A stretch of DNA of 64,000 nucleotides, from assembly GCA_026537415.1 (NCBI GenBank), contig JAFNMF010000001.1, positions 427,572 through 491,571 of the forward strand. The letters run 5' to 3'. The notes beneath the pieces were generated by a model. The model saw only the letters and a list, made by a program, of their open reading frames with translations. It made no database searches and had not been told where the DNA came from. A program made the position numbers and the translations under genes. Positions 27,034 to 35,005 of the stretch are shown here, in pieces; position 1 is the stretch's first letter; each line of letters starts with the position of its first letter. The DNA is from Acetobacteraceae bacterium B3987. GTDB taxonomy: Bacteria; Pseudomonadota; Alphaproteobacteria; Acetobacterales; Acetobacteraceae.

Positions 27034-27166
27034 CCATTGGCAGCGCATTCGATTGACCATCATTGTCGGACTGGCCGCAGTCAGTCTGGGTATTTTCTTG
27101 GGCATACACATAGGGGCAACAGGAACCCTGCAGCATTGTGGAGTGATAGCGGCAGGAGGCCGGTAG
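27023..27166 (+). CDS. Small single-span membrane protein, holin candidate
   Basis: A 47-residue product from GTG 27,023, preceded by TGGAGG. It has one hydrophobic helix (LTIIVGLAAVSLGIFLGIHI) and short polar ends. The position between endolysin and spanins fits a holin or antiholin, but no family match is known to me. Its stop TAG overlaps the next gene's GTG. Confidence 0.5.
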   Translation: MNDDHWQRIRLTIIVGLAAVSLGIFLGIHIGATGTLQHCGVIAAGGR

Positions 27167-27474
27167 TGATTTTTCATGATAGACTGGCAGGTGAACGACG
27201 CTGGCGGGTTCTGGACTGCTTGGAGATGGCTCCGGGCCACAGCCTGAATGAAGATATGATCCGATCCTTCTTTCGTGAAGGTGGGTTCTATATGGACGTG
27301 GAGACGCTTCGGGCGGATTTGGATCATCTTGAAAAGTATGGGTGCGTTACTCTGAAACGCTATCGCCTGCGGCAAGCTCGGTATCTGTTAGTTGTTGAGC
27401 TGACGGCGGAAGGTCAGCAGACATGGCATTGCGAACGCCCTGTGCCGGGTGTTGTGACGAAGAAGCCGTTTTAA
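27166..27474 (+). CDS. VpaChn25_0724-like winged-helix phage protein
   Basis: A 102-residue protein from GTG 27,166 (site GGAGG). Features are RWRVLDCLEMAPGHSLNEDM, an HTH, EKYGCVTL and the ending PVPGVVTKKPF, matching the small winged-helix family that sits directly before DUF3486 and terminase in many Mu-like prophages. Here nothing of the head module follows it. Confidence 0.7.
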   Translation: MIFHDRLAGERRWRVLDCLEMAPGHSLNEDMIRSFFREGGFYMDVETLRADLDHLEKYGCVTLKRYRLRQARYLLVVELTAEGQQTWHCERPVPGVVTKKPF

Positions 27475-27635
27475 TGGCTCCATGGTTGCCCGAATGTTGT
27501 CGAAAGTAAAATAAACTAGGCAACTCTGATCGGTATTGTGAGCAGGGTAACCTTGCCGGAGTACGGCTACATTCCCATCCCCTTGCCGTAGGCGTAGGGC
27601 AACAGATCTGCCTGTAGGATACTGCGCAGGATGTG

Positions 27636-27902
27636 ATGCAACAACTTTGGGATTATTGGAAAGGTGATGTTCTGATGCAGATAAAAGCACTCTGCATGTT
27701 GGCCATGACCATCATTATTGCAGGCATGGGAGCCACCGTACTGCGCCTGACATGGAAGGCCAGTCAAGAGAAACTTGCCAAGCAGCAGCGCAATGACGCT
27801 CGCTCTGTAACGGAAATACAGGCACAGGCCAGCCAAGCCGCCACAGACGCTTGCAATACGGATGGACAACTGGAGGAGGCTCTGGCCCATGGTACGTTTT
27901 AA
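27636..27902 (+). CDS. Inner-membrane spanin candidate (Rz-like)
   Basis: An 88-residue type II membrane protein with one N-terminal helix (LCMLAMTIIIAGMGATVLRL) then a charged, coiled-coil-like periplasmic part (SQEKLAKQQRNDARSVTEIQ). Its end overlaps the start of a small lipoprotein gene, the classic Rz/Rz1 layout. The start may be ATG 27,636 (AGG site) or an internal ATG 27,675. Confidence 0.7.
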   Translation: MQQLWDYWKGDVLMQIKALCMLAMTIIIAGMGATVLRLTWKASQEKLAKQQRNDARSVTEIQAQASQAATDACNTDGQLEEALAHGTF

Positions 27903-28131
27903 GATGATAGCCACTTTGACGTTGTTGTCAGGTTTGGTCGGATGCGCTTCTCCAGCTGTGAAAGGGCGTTGTCCTGGTTATGTTCACTACACGCAGGAGG
28001 ATGATGTTGCCCTGCTGACTGAACTTCGCTCTGCTAAAATTGCTGGTCAGTCCCTGCCAGAGACACATCGTTACCTGCGGGACTATGGAAAGCAGCGGGC
28101 AGCTCTCAGAGTGATTTGCCGGGGGAATTGA
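27889..28131 (+). CDS. Outer-membrane spanin lipoprotein candidate (Rz1-like)
   Basis: An 80-residue protein with a lipoprotein signal and lipobox LVGC (MIATLTLLSGLVGCAS). It overlaps the preceding i-spanin by 14 bp in another frame. The mature part is unusually long for an Rz1 but contains the expected charged, non-hydrophobic sequence. The two spanins would fuse inner and outer membranes at lysis. Confidence 0.68.
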   Translation: MVRFKMIATLTLLSGLVGCASPAVKGRCPGYVHYTQEDDVALLTELRSAKIAGQSLPETHRYLRDYGKQRAALRVICRGN

Positions 28132-28361
28132 CACGGGTGTGGAGGTGTCGCCGTTTTGATGAGCTGATTAGCTACGTTAGGGGATATGCTCATGGTCGGG
28201 TTTTGCCCCAGTGAACCACTGATTTTTTAAACAGCCATTAAACACCGTTAAACAGGGCTGTGTGCGTTTTCAGACAAGTTGTGGGTGGACGTGCGGGCAG
28301 TATGGCAAAGGCACTGTGCGGGGGAATATGAAGGCCGATGTCTTTCAAGCCTGACACCCTG

Positions 28362-28386
28362 TTCCGGGGTAAAGGTTTGAACCCTG
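28362..28386 (+). promoter_or_regulatory. Late element copy 2 (tail module)
   Basis: TTCCGGGGTAAAGG then TTTGAACCCTG; 21/25 identical to copy 1. The next ATG (28,420) lies 37 bp after CCTG. No good -10 hexamer is present at the place seen in copies 1 and 3. An ACCCTG direct repeat brackets this copy. Confidence 0.55.
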
Positions 28387-28419
28387 AAAGAATGAGGCTC
28401 GTTGCGCCAGCTTGGTGGC

Positions 28420-28593
28420 ATGAGCGAGACGATGCAACTGCCCTTGCCGAGCAAGGGAAATACTCCCCTTGATTGGATTCATCTACTGCCTATTGGGCTG
28501 TTCCCGGCGGTCTTGGAGACCGTGGCAGTTGTGAACCAGAGTGACGATTGGTCTCGCTATCAGCCTCATTCCTGTGGAGGGGCCACCCTGTGA
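28420..28593 (+). CDS. Small protein at the start of the tail operon
   Basis: A 57-residue protein (MSETMQLPLPSKGNTPLDWI) of unknown family. Its ATG keeps the same distance to the late element as the endolysin and gp46 starts, and its TGA overlaps the next GTG (GTGA), which supports it being translated. It could be a leftover of the deleted head module. Confidence 0.45.
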   Translation: MSETMQLPLPSKGNTPLDWIHLLPIGLFPAVLETVAVVNQSDDWSRYQPHSCGGATL

Positions 28594-29183
28594 CGGATAT
28601 AGAGACGATCGCACCGGCGGGTTACCCGGCCGCCATCCTGAAGGGGGACGTGGTTGGGGTTGCGTTTGAAGGTGTGCGGCAGCGTCTGAAGGCGTTGTTC
28701 CCAGAAACAATCTTCAAACACGTTATCCTGCCGCCTCATGCAAGCCGGACTACATGGGATACGTTTATCAAGGATGCTCCTTGTGTAGCCGTGGGTATGG
28801 GGAGCTGGCAGGCCTGCCAGAGGGCTAGCAACACCTTCGTTGGTGATCTGACCTTCTCACTGGCTGTGTTGCAGACGATGAGCAACCCGGATGACCTCTA
28901 TCTGGGAACAGGCCAGCCACAGGCTATCGGGGTGGCTGGGATTATGGCGGCTGTAGCCGGTGCCCTGAATGGCTGGACATTGAAGGGTGTCGGCTCCTGT
29001 CGGGTTGGCGCGATTACCCTCCCCAACACAGAGAACTGGTTTGAAGACAAGTCGGTTCTGATTGCTGTGGAGTTGGTGTTCGAAGGGGTCAAGCTCGACA
29101 ACACACTGGCTCTGGCGGAGCTGGAGCAGTTTATGGCCGGGCAGACGGCTGTTCAAGTGAAGAAAGAGAGCGGAGATGAGTGA
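28590..29183 (+). CDS. Mu gp37-like tail protein (DUF1834 type)
   Basis: A 197-residue protein at the Mu gp37 position just before DUF2635 and the sheath; the family acts in tail completion or the head-tail joint. It starts at GTG 28,590 with GGAGG upstream. Segments such as VGDLTFSLAVLQTM and NTENWFEDKSVLIAVELVFE are compatible with DUF1834. Function is inferred from order more than motifs. Confidence 0.65.
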   Translation: MTDIETIAPAGYPAAILKGDVVGVAFEGVRQRLKALFPETIFKHVILPPHASRTTWDTFIKDAPCVAVGMGSWQACQRASNTFVGDLTFSLAVLQTMSNPDDLYLGTGQPQAIGVAGIMAAVAGALNGWTLKGVGSCRVGAITLPNTENWFEDKSVLIAVELVFEGVKLDNTLALAELEQFMAGQTAVQVKKESGDE

Positions 29184-29385
29184 CGATAAGACACTTTTGA
29201 CCGTGCGAGCGGCAGAAGGCCGCCGTGTGGTGACGCCTGCGGGGGCTGCAGTGCCTGCCGGTGGGTTTCGGGTCGATCCTTGTGACCCGTGGTGGGCACG
29301 GGCACTGACTAGCGGGGATGTGGTGGAACTGAGTGAGACTGATCTAGCTTCTGGTAGCACGGGCAGTGCTGGGGAGAAACAGTAA
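29176..29385 (+). CDS. DUF2635 protein (Mu gp38-like)
   Basis: A 69-residue protein with the family pattern VRAAEGRRVVTPAGAAVPAG and PWWARALTSGDVVEL. It overlaps the gp37-like gene by 8 bp and the sheath start by 1 bp. Role unknown; always next to the sheath gene in Mu-like phages. Confidence 0.8.
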   Translation: MSDDKTLLTVRAAEGRRVVTPAGAAVPAGGFRVDPCDPWWARALTSGDVVELSETDLASGSTGSAGEKQ

Positions 29386-30863
29386 TGATGGATTTTGAAC
29401 AGATACCGGGCACCCTGCACGTTCCCGGCTCTTACACTGAGATCAGGGACGTGCCTGCACCGGGCACCCTGACCGGGATGCCCCTGAAGCCCGTCATCGT
29501 GGGGCAGACGGGCAATGCCGCTTTGGCCGGGCGGCTCTATCAGAACGTCACAGTACAGCAGGTTGAAGGGCTGTTTGGGACCGGCAGCATCATGGCGCAG
29601 GCTGTGCGTGGGTTCACGACAGAAGAGTCGACCCTGAGTGTGGATGTTGTGGCGGTCGCTATTCCGAAGGATGCGAAACCGGCCAGTGGGTCGGTCGCCT
29701 TCACGGGCACACCGCAGCGGGCTGGGACAGTGGCTGTCTATCTGGGTGGCCAGCGGGTAAGCTGGTCCGTGCAGGCCAGTGACAGTCCGCAGAGTGTGGC
29801 CAATGGCCTTCTGGCGGCGATCAACGCCAGTACCCTGACGCAGAATACCGGCCTGACGGCCGCTATCGGCTCTGACCAGGCATCCGTGGTTCTGACCGCT
29901 GGTGAAGGCGGGGCTCTCACCAATGATATTGATATCCGGGCATCGTCCGCCCTGTCCGATCAGGTGCCGGGTCTCACGATGAACGTGACAGCCATGAATG
30001 GCGGCACGGGCACGCCAGACGTGACCCCGGCCATCCTTGCGCTGGGCGACGTCTGGTATACGGACGTGGTGCTGCTTCAGAACGATACAGCTGCGGTACA
30101 GGCGTTCGTGACGGAAGCACGGCGGCGTGGCAATGCCATGATCGCCAAGGACATGCGGGTGGTTGTGGGGCTGCGGGCCTCTCTGGGGCAGGCACTGGCC
30201 TATCAGCAGCAGTTCATGACAGCGGAAGAACTGGTGATCTTCCCGTGGGAAAGTCCACGAGCTTCCACATGGCAGATGGCCGCCGCCGTGGGTGCGGTTG
30301 TGGCCCAGAGCCTGAACACTGACCCGTCACGTCAGCTGCGGGGCCTGCCACTTAATACCCTGTCCGGTCTTGGGCCGGAACATGGCGATGATTACACATT
30401 CGCACAGCGCAACGTGCTGCTGGGGAACGGATGCTCCACAGTGACCGTGAATGCGGATGGTACGGTGGCTATCCAGCGTCTGGTGACTGCACGGGTGCAG
30501 CAGCCTGACACGGGCACAGCCAGCGGTGTCTGGGATGCAACCCTTCCTGCTATCGGGGCACGGGTGCGGTATGAGTGGAATCAGTACGTTGAGGCCACCT
30601 ACGCCCGCTCCAAATTGGCCGATGATGGTAGTCCTCTGTCCAATCAGGATGGGGTGGTGACACCCAAGACGCTCAAAGCAAGCTGGATTTCCCAGTGTCT
30701 TCTCTACGGCCAGCAGGGCTGGATTGATGACGTGGCCACGACCGGCCCGCAGGCCGTGTTCGAGCGGGATGTCACGGACCGCAACCGAGTGAATACATCG
30801 TTGGTTATCAAGCCGATGGGTAGCCTTATGGTTGTGGCCAATATTCTGAAAATGGAGGTCTAA
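29385..30863 (+). CDS. Contractile tail sheath protein (Mu gpL-like)
   Basis: A 492-residue sheath subunit that contracts to drive the tube through the envelope. It starts FEQIPGTLHVPGSYTEIRDV and has the C-terminal conserved sheath core (MTAEELVIFPWESPRASTWQ, and NRVNTSLVIKPMGSLMVVAN at the end). Full length for the Mu family (495). Start may be the first or second Met. Confidence 0.95.
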   Translation: MMDFEQIPGTLHVPGSYTEIRDVPAPGTLTGMPLKPVIVGQTGNAALAGRLYQNVTVQQVEGLFGTGSIMAQAVRGFTTEESTLSVDVVAVAIPKDAKPASGSVAFTGTPQRAGTVAVYLGGQRVSWSVQASDSPQSVANGLLAAINASTLTQNTGLTAAIGSDQASVVLTAGEGGALTNDIDIRASSALSDQVPGLTMNVTAMNGGTGTPDVTPAILALGDVWYTDVVLLQNDTAAVQAFVTEARRRGNAMIAKDMRVVVGLRASLGQALAYQQQFMTAEELVIFPWESPRASTWQMAAAVGAVVAQSLNTDPSRQLRGLPLNTLSGLGPEHGDDYTFAQRNVLLGNGCSTVTVNADGTVAIQRLVTARVQQPDTGTASGVWDATLPAIGARVRYEWNQYVEATYARSKLADDGSPLSNQDGVVTPKTLKASWISQCLLYGQQGWIDDVATTGPQAVFERDVTDRNRVNTSLVIKPMGSLMVVANILKMEV

Positions 30864-30865
30864 GC

Positions 30866-31225
30866 ATGGCCCAGACTCTTGGTATCATCCGCCTGTTCTG
30901 GCGGGGAAAGCAGTATGACGTGCAGAAAGGCGTCAAATTTAGGGTCCCCGGCGTAAAGAATGAGAATGTGAACGCCAATTTTCGGACCTTGCGCAGCACC
31001 CAGTTCCAGCCCGGTGAGGTTAAAGCCACGATCATCCCTACGAAGGACAACAGTCCGACGGAGTTTGCCCCGTCTCTGGCTGAAGGCGAGCTGCAGCTGC
31101 AGGCTGACACCGGCAAGGTCTGGTCGATTTCCGACGCTTACGTGATGGACCAGCCTGAATGGTCTGACGATGGCAAGGTGTCCGTCACATGGTCCTTTAA
31201 TACCTATCAGGAGTTTTCCGCATGA
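30866..31225 (+). CDS. Tail tube protein (Mu gpM-like)
   Basis: A 119-residue tube subunit, stacked rings forming the inner tail tube. RLFWRGKQYDVQKGVKFRVP and the ending DGKVSVTWSFNTYQEFSA are typical of Mu tube proteins. It follows the sheath after 2 bp and overlaps the next gene by 4 bp. Confidence 0.92.
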   Translation: MAQTLGIIRLFWRGKQYDVQKGVKFRVPGVKNENVNANFRTLRSTQFQPGEVKATIIPTKDNSPTEFAPSLAEGELQLQADTGKVWSISDAYVMDQPEWSDDGKVSVTWSFNTYQEFSA

Positions 31226-31569
31226 GTGAGATGATTGACGTACAGGCCCTGCCTGCCGGTGCTACTGTTCAGGAGAATGGCTCTGTCCATTACGCACTGC
31301 TGCGCCCGGTGACGTTGCCAGCCAGCAATGGAGGAGCAGATCGGCAGCTGGAAGAGCTGGTCTTTAACGAACCTACAGCTGGCGATTTGATTGATGCTGG
31401 TGTGAATGGTGCGGGAGCCAATAGTGGCCTTTCCCTGCTGGCCAGCCTGACGGGCAATAAGGGGCCGATGGGGGAGAAACTGCTGCGTCTCATGTCTGCT
31501 CGTGATTATCTGGCCAGCCAGAAGATCATCGCCGCTTTTTTCAGCGATGGCCAGACGACTGGCCAGTAA
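31222..31569 (+). CDS. Tail assembly chaperone (gp41-like), short form
   Basis: A 115-residue chaperone that coats the tape measure during tail assembly. EELVFNEPTAGDLIDAG and LRLMSARDYLASQKIIAAFF are in line with the Mu gp41 family. It ends at TAA 31,567, but a -1 slip at T TTT TTC (31,536-31,542) gives a longer form described separately. Confidence 0.88.
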   Translation: MSEMIDVQALPAGATVQENGSVHYALLRPVTLPASNGGADRQLEELVFNEPTAGDLIDAGVNGAGANSGLSLLASLTGNKGPMGEKLLRLMSARDYLASQKIIAAFFSDGQTTGQ

Positions 31570-31706
31570 GGTTGGCTGGACTGGCCAATACGCTCAGGTT
31601 CGGGCGTGGTGACCTCCGCGCCCTGACACTGGGGGAGTTGGCATTCTGGACGCAAGCACAGACGGAGTATGTGGTGGAGGTTCAGAGCCAGCAGGATATG
31701 AACTGA
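31222..31706 (+). CDS. Frameshifted long form of the tail assembly chaperone
   Basis: The -1 frame is open from before the slip site to TGA 31,704. After ...IIAAFF it reads QRWPDDWPVRLAGLANTLRF, then GRGDLRALTLGELAFWTQAQ and ends VEVQSQQDMN, about 161 residues in all. The T TTT TTC heptamer is in the right phase for -1 slippage. The downstream frame has no start of its own, as with lambda G/GT. Mu itself is reported to use a -2 shift here. Confidence 0.82.
31536..31542 (+). other. -1 ribosomal slippery site (T TTT TTC)
   Basis: In the zero frame the codons are GCT TTT TTC AGC. Sliding back one base lets both Phe tRNAs re-pair with TTT TTT. It lies 31 bp before the zero-frame stop. Confidence 0.8.
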
Positions 31707-31721
31707 CAACAGAGGGTACGC

Positions 31722-33596
31722 ATGGCACGCAAGTCGACAGTACATCTTGAGCGGGAGTTGCTCGAACGGCTGAGAGACCCTCTGAAGGGGATGTTGGAGC
31801 ATATCGAAAGTGTAAACCAGATTTTATCCCAGTTGGATGAGGATAATGGAGAAAAGTCGAGCGGCACTAAAACGCCCAGTAAGGTTCTGAAAGACGTTAC
31901 GAGCAAAGTAGGGGCGTTTTCCGAAGCATTGGGAAAAGTCACGACTTCGACCAATGGGGTGGGGTCTGGGGTACTCAGAGTAGTGAAGCAGGCCGCCGAG
32001 CATGACAACATAATCCGGAATGTTGGTAATGGGCTTGGTATACACGGCGATGCACTGAATCAGTATGTGTCCCAGGAGAAGGTCAAGCTCAATGAGTTGG
32101 CCCGCACGACAGGTCAGAGCAGCGATGATCTGACCAAGGCACTGGGATTTTTCTCTCGTGAAGGGTTCAGGAGAGAAGAACAGGAAAGTTTACTGGCGAT
32201 AACTGCCAAAATCGCCACGGCATACTCTGCTCATCCAGAGGCCGTAGCTAAGTCCGCCTTTTCCCTGAAAGAGTCTCTGGGAATTGATGATGCTCACCTC
32301 TCGGGCGCACTTGCCAGTGTGGGAGTTGTTGGAAAGAACGCTAATCTCTCTTTTGAGACGCTCGCTCCGCTTTTACCGCAGGTGGCGGCTGAAGCTGGCT
32401 CTTTGGGTATAAAGGGTAGGGCCGGTGTAAATGATCTGACCGCCGCACTGGCTGTAGCCCGTCAAGGGACTGGGACAGAAAGCGATGCAGTGAATAATAC
32501 GAGGGCCTTTCTTCAAACCATCACATCGTCCAGTGGAGCGAAGGCATGGCGAGATATTTTTCACGAGGATTTATACAAGCTGGAGGCGCGAGCCCGCAAG
32601 AACGGCCAAGACCCCATGATGGTTGTGATGAACCGCATTCAGCAGCGGGCCCAGCAGGGCGGCGATATAACTAAGATGTTGTCCAAGATCTTCCAAAGTC
32701 AGCAAGATCGGGGGTTTGTTACCGCTCTTTTGGAGCATTGGGATCAGTATCAGAACCTCCATCGTCTCGCCAGCGGTGCGGATCAAAGCGTTATCGACTT
32801 GGATTATGCAGATAATCGGAAGTCGGAGTTGGTTCAGGTGCGGGCGTTTGAAGACGCTCTGGCGCAGCTCATGCGGCGTATCGGCGATGATTTTGCACCC
32901 ATTCTGGCCCGAATCACTAACGTAGTGAACTCGGTTAATGTTGGGCTGGAGAAAATGGACCATGCCCTGCCCGGTGTATCAACTTATCTTATTGGTGCTG
33001 TAGGCGCATTGTTGGGGTTGGTAACCGTACTGGCTGCCGTGGGGGCTGTCGCTACAGCGGTATCCGCAGGGGTTGGGGTGCTGGGGGCGGTCTTCACGGC
33101 AGTAGCCTCAGGGTTCGGTATTCTGGGGGTAGTGTTGGGAGCGATCTCGTGGCCAGTGTCGGCGACTATTGCCGCGATTGTCGCTATGGGGGTGGCTCTT
33201 TATGAAGGTTGGAAGCACTGGGATCAGATCAAGGTGGTGCTAAACCATGCCGGACAGGCCGTGGTTGAATTCATCAACAAGATAATCAACGTAATTCCGG
33301 GGGCCGTGCGGCATGTTCTGCATCCAGACCCTCCACCAACTCCGAAACCGGAGCAGCTGGGGCCTGACGGGAAATGGAAATTCGCTCCCAGCCCGGCAGA
33401 GAAGTGGAAGCAGATGTCTGCTGGAACCGCCTCCCATGCCCTACCTCCACCTTTACCTGTGCAGCGGCAGGATAGCCGCATACAGCTGCGCATCTACGCT
33501 GATGAAGGGTTGAAGGCCAAAGCGCAGTCACATCACGGCCGGCCACTGGATGTGCATGTCCACGGCGGGCTGAACTCTATGATGGGGAGGCCGTAA
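31722..33596 (+). CDS. Tail tape measure protein
   Basis: A 624-residue protein that sets tail length and is ejected with the tube. An N-terminal coiled coil (HLERELLERLRDPLKGMLEH) is followed by the TP901-type core (FSREGFRREEQESLLAITAK) and a strongly hydrophobic block around residues 425-500 (GAVGALLGLVTVLAAVGAVA), as usual in tape measures. It overlaps the next gene by 1 bp (TAATG). Confidence 0.9.
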   Translation: MARKSTVHLERELLERLRDPLKGMLEHIESVNQILSQLDEDNGEKSSGTKTPSKVLKDVTSKVGAFSEALGKVTTSTNGVGSGVLRVVKQAAEHDNIIRNVGNGLGIHGDALNQYVSQEKVKLNELARTTGQSSDDLTKALGFFSREGFRREEQESLLAITAKIATAYSAHPEAVAKSAFSLKESLGIDDAHLSGALASVGVVGKNANLSFETLAPLLPQVAAEAGSLGIKGRAGVNDLTAALAVARQGTGTESDAVNNTRAFLQTITSSSGAKAWRDIFHEDLYKLEARARKNGQDPMMVVMNRIQQRAQQGGDITKMLSKIFQSQQDRGFVTALLEHWDQYQNLHRLASGADQSVIDLDYADNRKSELVQVRAFEDALAQLMRRIGDDFAPILARITNVVNSVNVGLEKMDHALPGVSTYLIGAVGALLGLVTVLAAVGAVATAVSAGVGVLGAVFTAVASGFGILGVVLGAISWPVSATIAAIVAMGVALYEGWKHWDQIKVVLNHAGQAVVEFINKIINVIPGAVRHVLHPDPPPTPKPEQLGPDGKWKFAPSPAEKWKQMSAGTASHALPPPLPVQRQDSRIQLRIYADEGLKAKAQSHHGRPLDVHVHGGLNSMMGRP

Positions 33597-35005
33597 TGGA
33601 CGCATCTTTCGGATTGTCTGGGCTGGCTGGGCCGGAGATTTCGGCTCTGGGGTCCGGGCTGGCTGGAGGGCTGTTCAGCCGGTTTGCCACGCTGGCCAGT
33701 CTGGGCGGTGTTAGCTTCGCCATTATCGAGAGCAAGGAGGATGTCGGGCGGCGCATCCACAGGGTGCTGTTTCCCGATTTACCACCGTCTCATCAGGTGT
33801 TTCAGGATTTTGGGGCCACCGACGGTGCCATCATTGTCAGCGGGGTCATTGTCGGGGATGATTATATCATCCGGGCGCAGCGGATGCGGAAGGTGCTATC
33901 GAAGCCCGGCAAACTGACTTTGTTGCATCCGTGGTGGGGGCGGTTGAAGGTCCGGCTGGTCGCCCCGGCCCAGATCACCTTCAATGAGAAGAAAATCGGG
34001 GTTGCTGAGTTTCAGGCCCAGCTGGTTCGTGACCCGGACCCGCCTGCGAAGAAAGGCTTCTTCGGTAAGATTTTTGATACGGTCAACGACCTGCTGACCG
34101 AGGCAGATGCCCTGATGGATGAAGCACAAGAGGCGGTGGCCGGTGTGTTGTCTATGGTGTCTCTGCCGTTGTCTCTGGTCAATTCTGTCAGCTCTCTAAT
34201 CTCGCAGGGGCAGGGCGTGTGGGATGTACTCACGGCTCGGTCACCGGAGCCAGTGAAGGCAGCGATTGCAGGGCCACAGGCCAGCATGGCAACCGGCGTG
34301 GTGGCACCTCGACAGAATTTGGATAGGAGCTACGCTGCTGCGGTGGCTACGGCGTTGATCGGCACACCAGCGGCACTGGCGGCTAGTGTCAACAGTGCGG
34401 ATAGTTCCGTGGTGGCCCCGGCGGCCATGCAACAGGCCAGTCAGACTGATGATGAAACTGTGACCGGCCAGCAGATAGCTGCATTGCTTCTGGGCGGGGC
34501 AAAGCAGTTTGGGCAGATCGCCGACCGGCTGAGCCTGAATAATCCTGACCCGGCTGCTGTGCTGGTTCTGGGGGTGGTGGCTCGTTCCTTTATCATATCA
34601 CAGTTGGTCAGCGCATGGTCAGATTGTGTCTTTGTGAGCAATCAGGATGCCGAAATTTTACTGGGGCAGATACTCTCAGCAGTGGATGCGTTGGCGAATG
34701 ATGTGGTTGCAGCCTCATCGTCCCGTACCACGGTGGCGTTGCAGCCGCTGTTCGGACGGGTGCAGGCCCTGCGCTCCGCCCTGATTGCGGATGCTACGGT
34801 GCGGATTGGTTCGCTTCCTGCGGTGGTGGATGTTCCCGTGGCCGCATCTCGGTCACTCTGGACATTGTGTTATGCGCTGGAAGGGGACGATGTGAGTAAG
34901 GTGAAAGATCTTCTGGATGATGGTGCCCAGCGTAACGGTCTTTTTCATCCTGCACTGACGGGACCAGGTACGATTACATTGCTGGAGCTGAATGATGCCC
35001 AGTGA
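33596..35005 (+). CDS. Mu gpN-like baseplate protein (DNA circularisation N-terminus family)
   Basis: A 469-residue member of the DNA_circ_N family. In Mu, N is a tail/baseplate component; the family name comes from an older role assignment. FSRFATLASLGGVSFAIIES and GRRIHRVLFPDLPPSHQVFQ followed by DFGATDG mark the N-terminal domain. It overlaps the next gene by 14 bp. Confidence 0.85.
   Translation: MDASFGLSGLAGPEISALGSGLAGGLFSRFATLASLGGVSFAIIESKEDVGRRIHRVLFPDLPPSHQVFQDFGATDGAIIVSGVIVGDDYIIRAQRMRKVLSKPGKLTLLHPWWGRLKVRLVAPAQITFNEKKIGVAEFQAQLVRDPDPPAKKGFFGKIFDTVNDLLTEADALMDEAQEAVAGVLSMVSLPLSLVNSVSSLISQGQGVWDVLTARSPEPVKAAIAGPQASMATGVVAPRQNLDRSYAAAVATALIGTPAALAASVNSADSSVVAPAAMQQASQTDDETVTGQQIAALLLGGAKQFGQIADRLSLNNPDPAAVLVLGVVARSFIISQLVSAWSDCVFVSNQDAEILLGQILSAVDALANDVVAASSSRTTVALQPLFGRVQALRSALIADATVRIGSLPAVVDVPVAASRSLWTLCYALEGDDVSKVKDLLDDGAQRNGLFHPALTGPGTITLLELNDAQ

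Noticed and set aside
31560-31575. -2 or +1 frameshift in the tail chaperone as in Mu
   Set aside because: Counting codon phases shows that the downstream frame is -1 relative to the gp41-like frame, matching the T TTT TTC heptamer.
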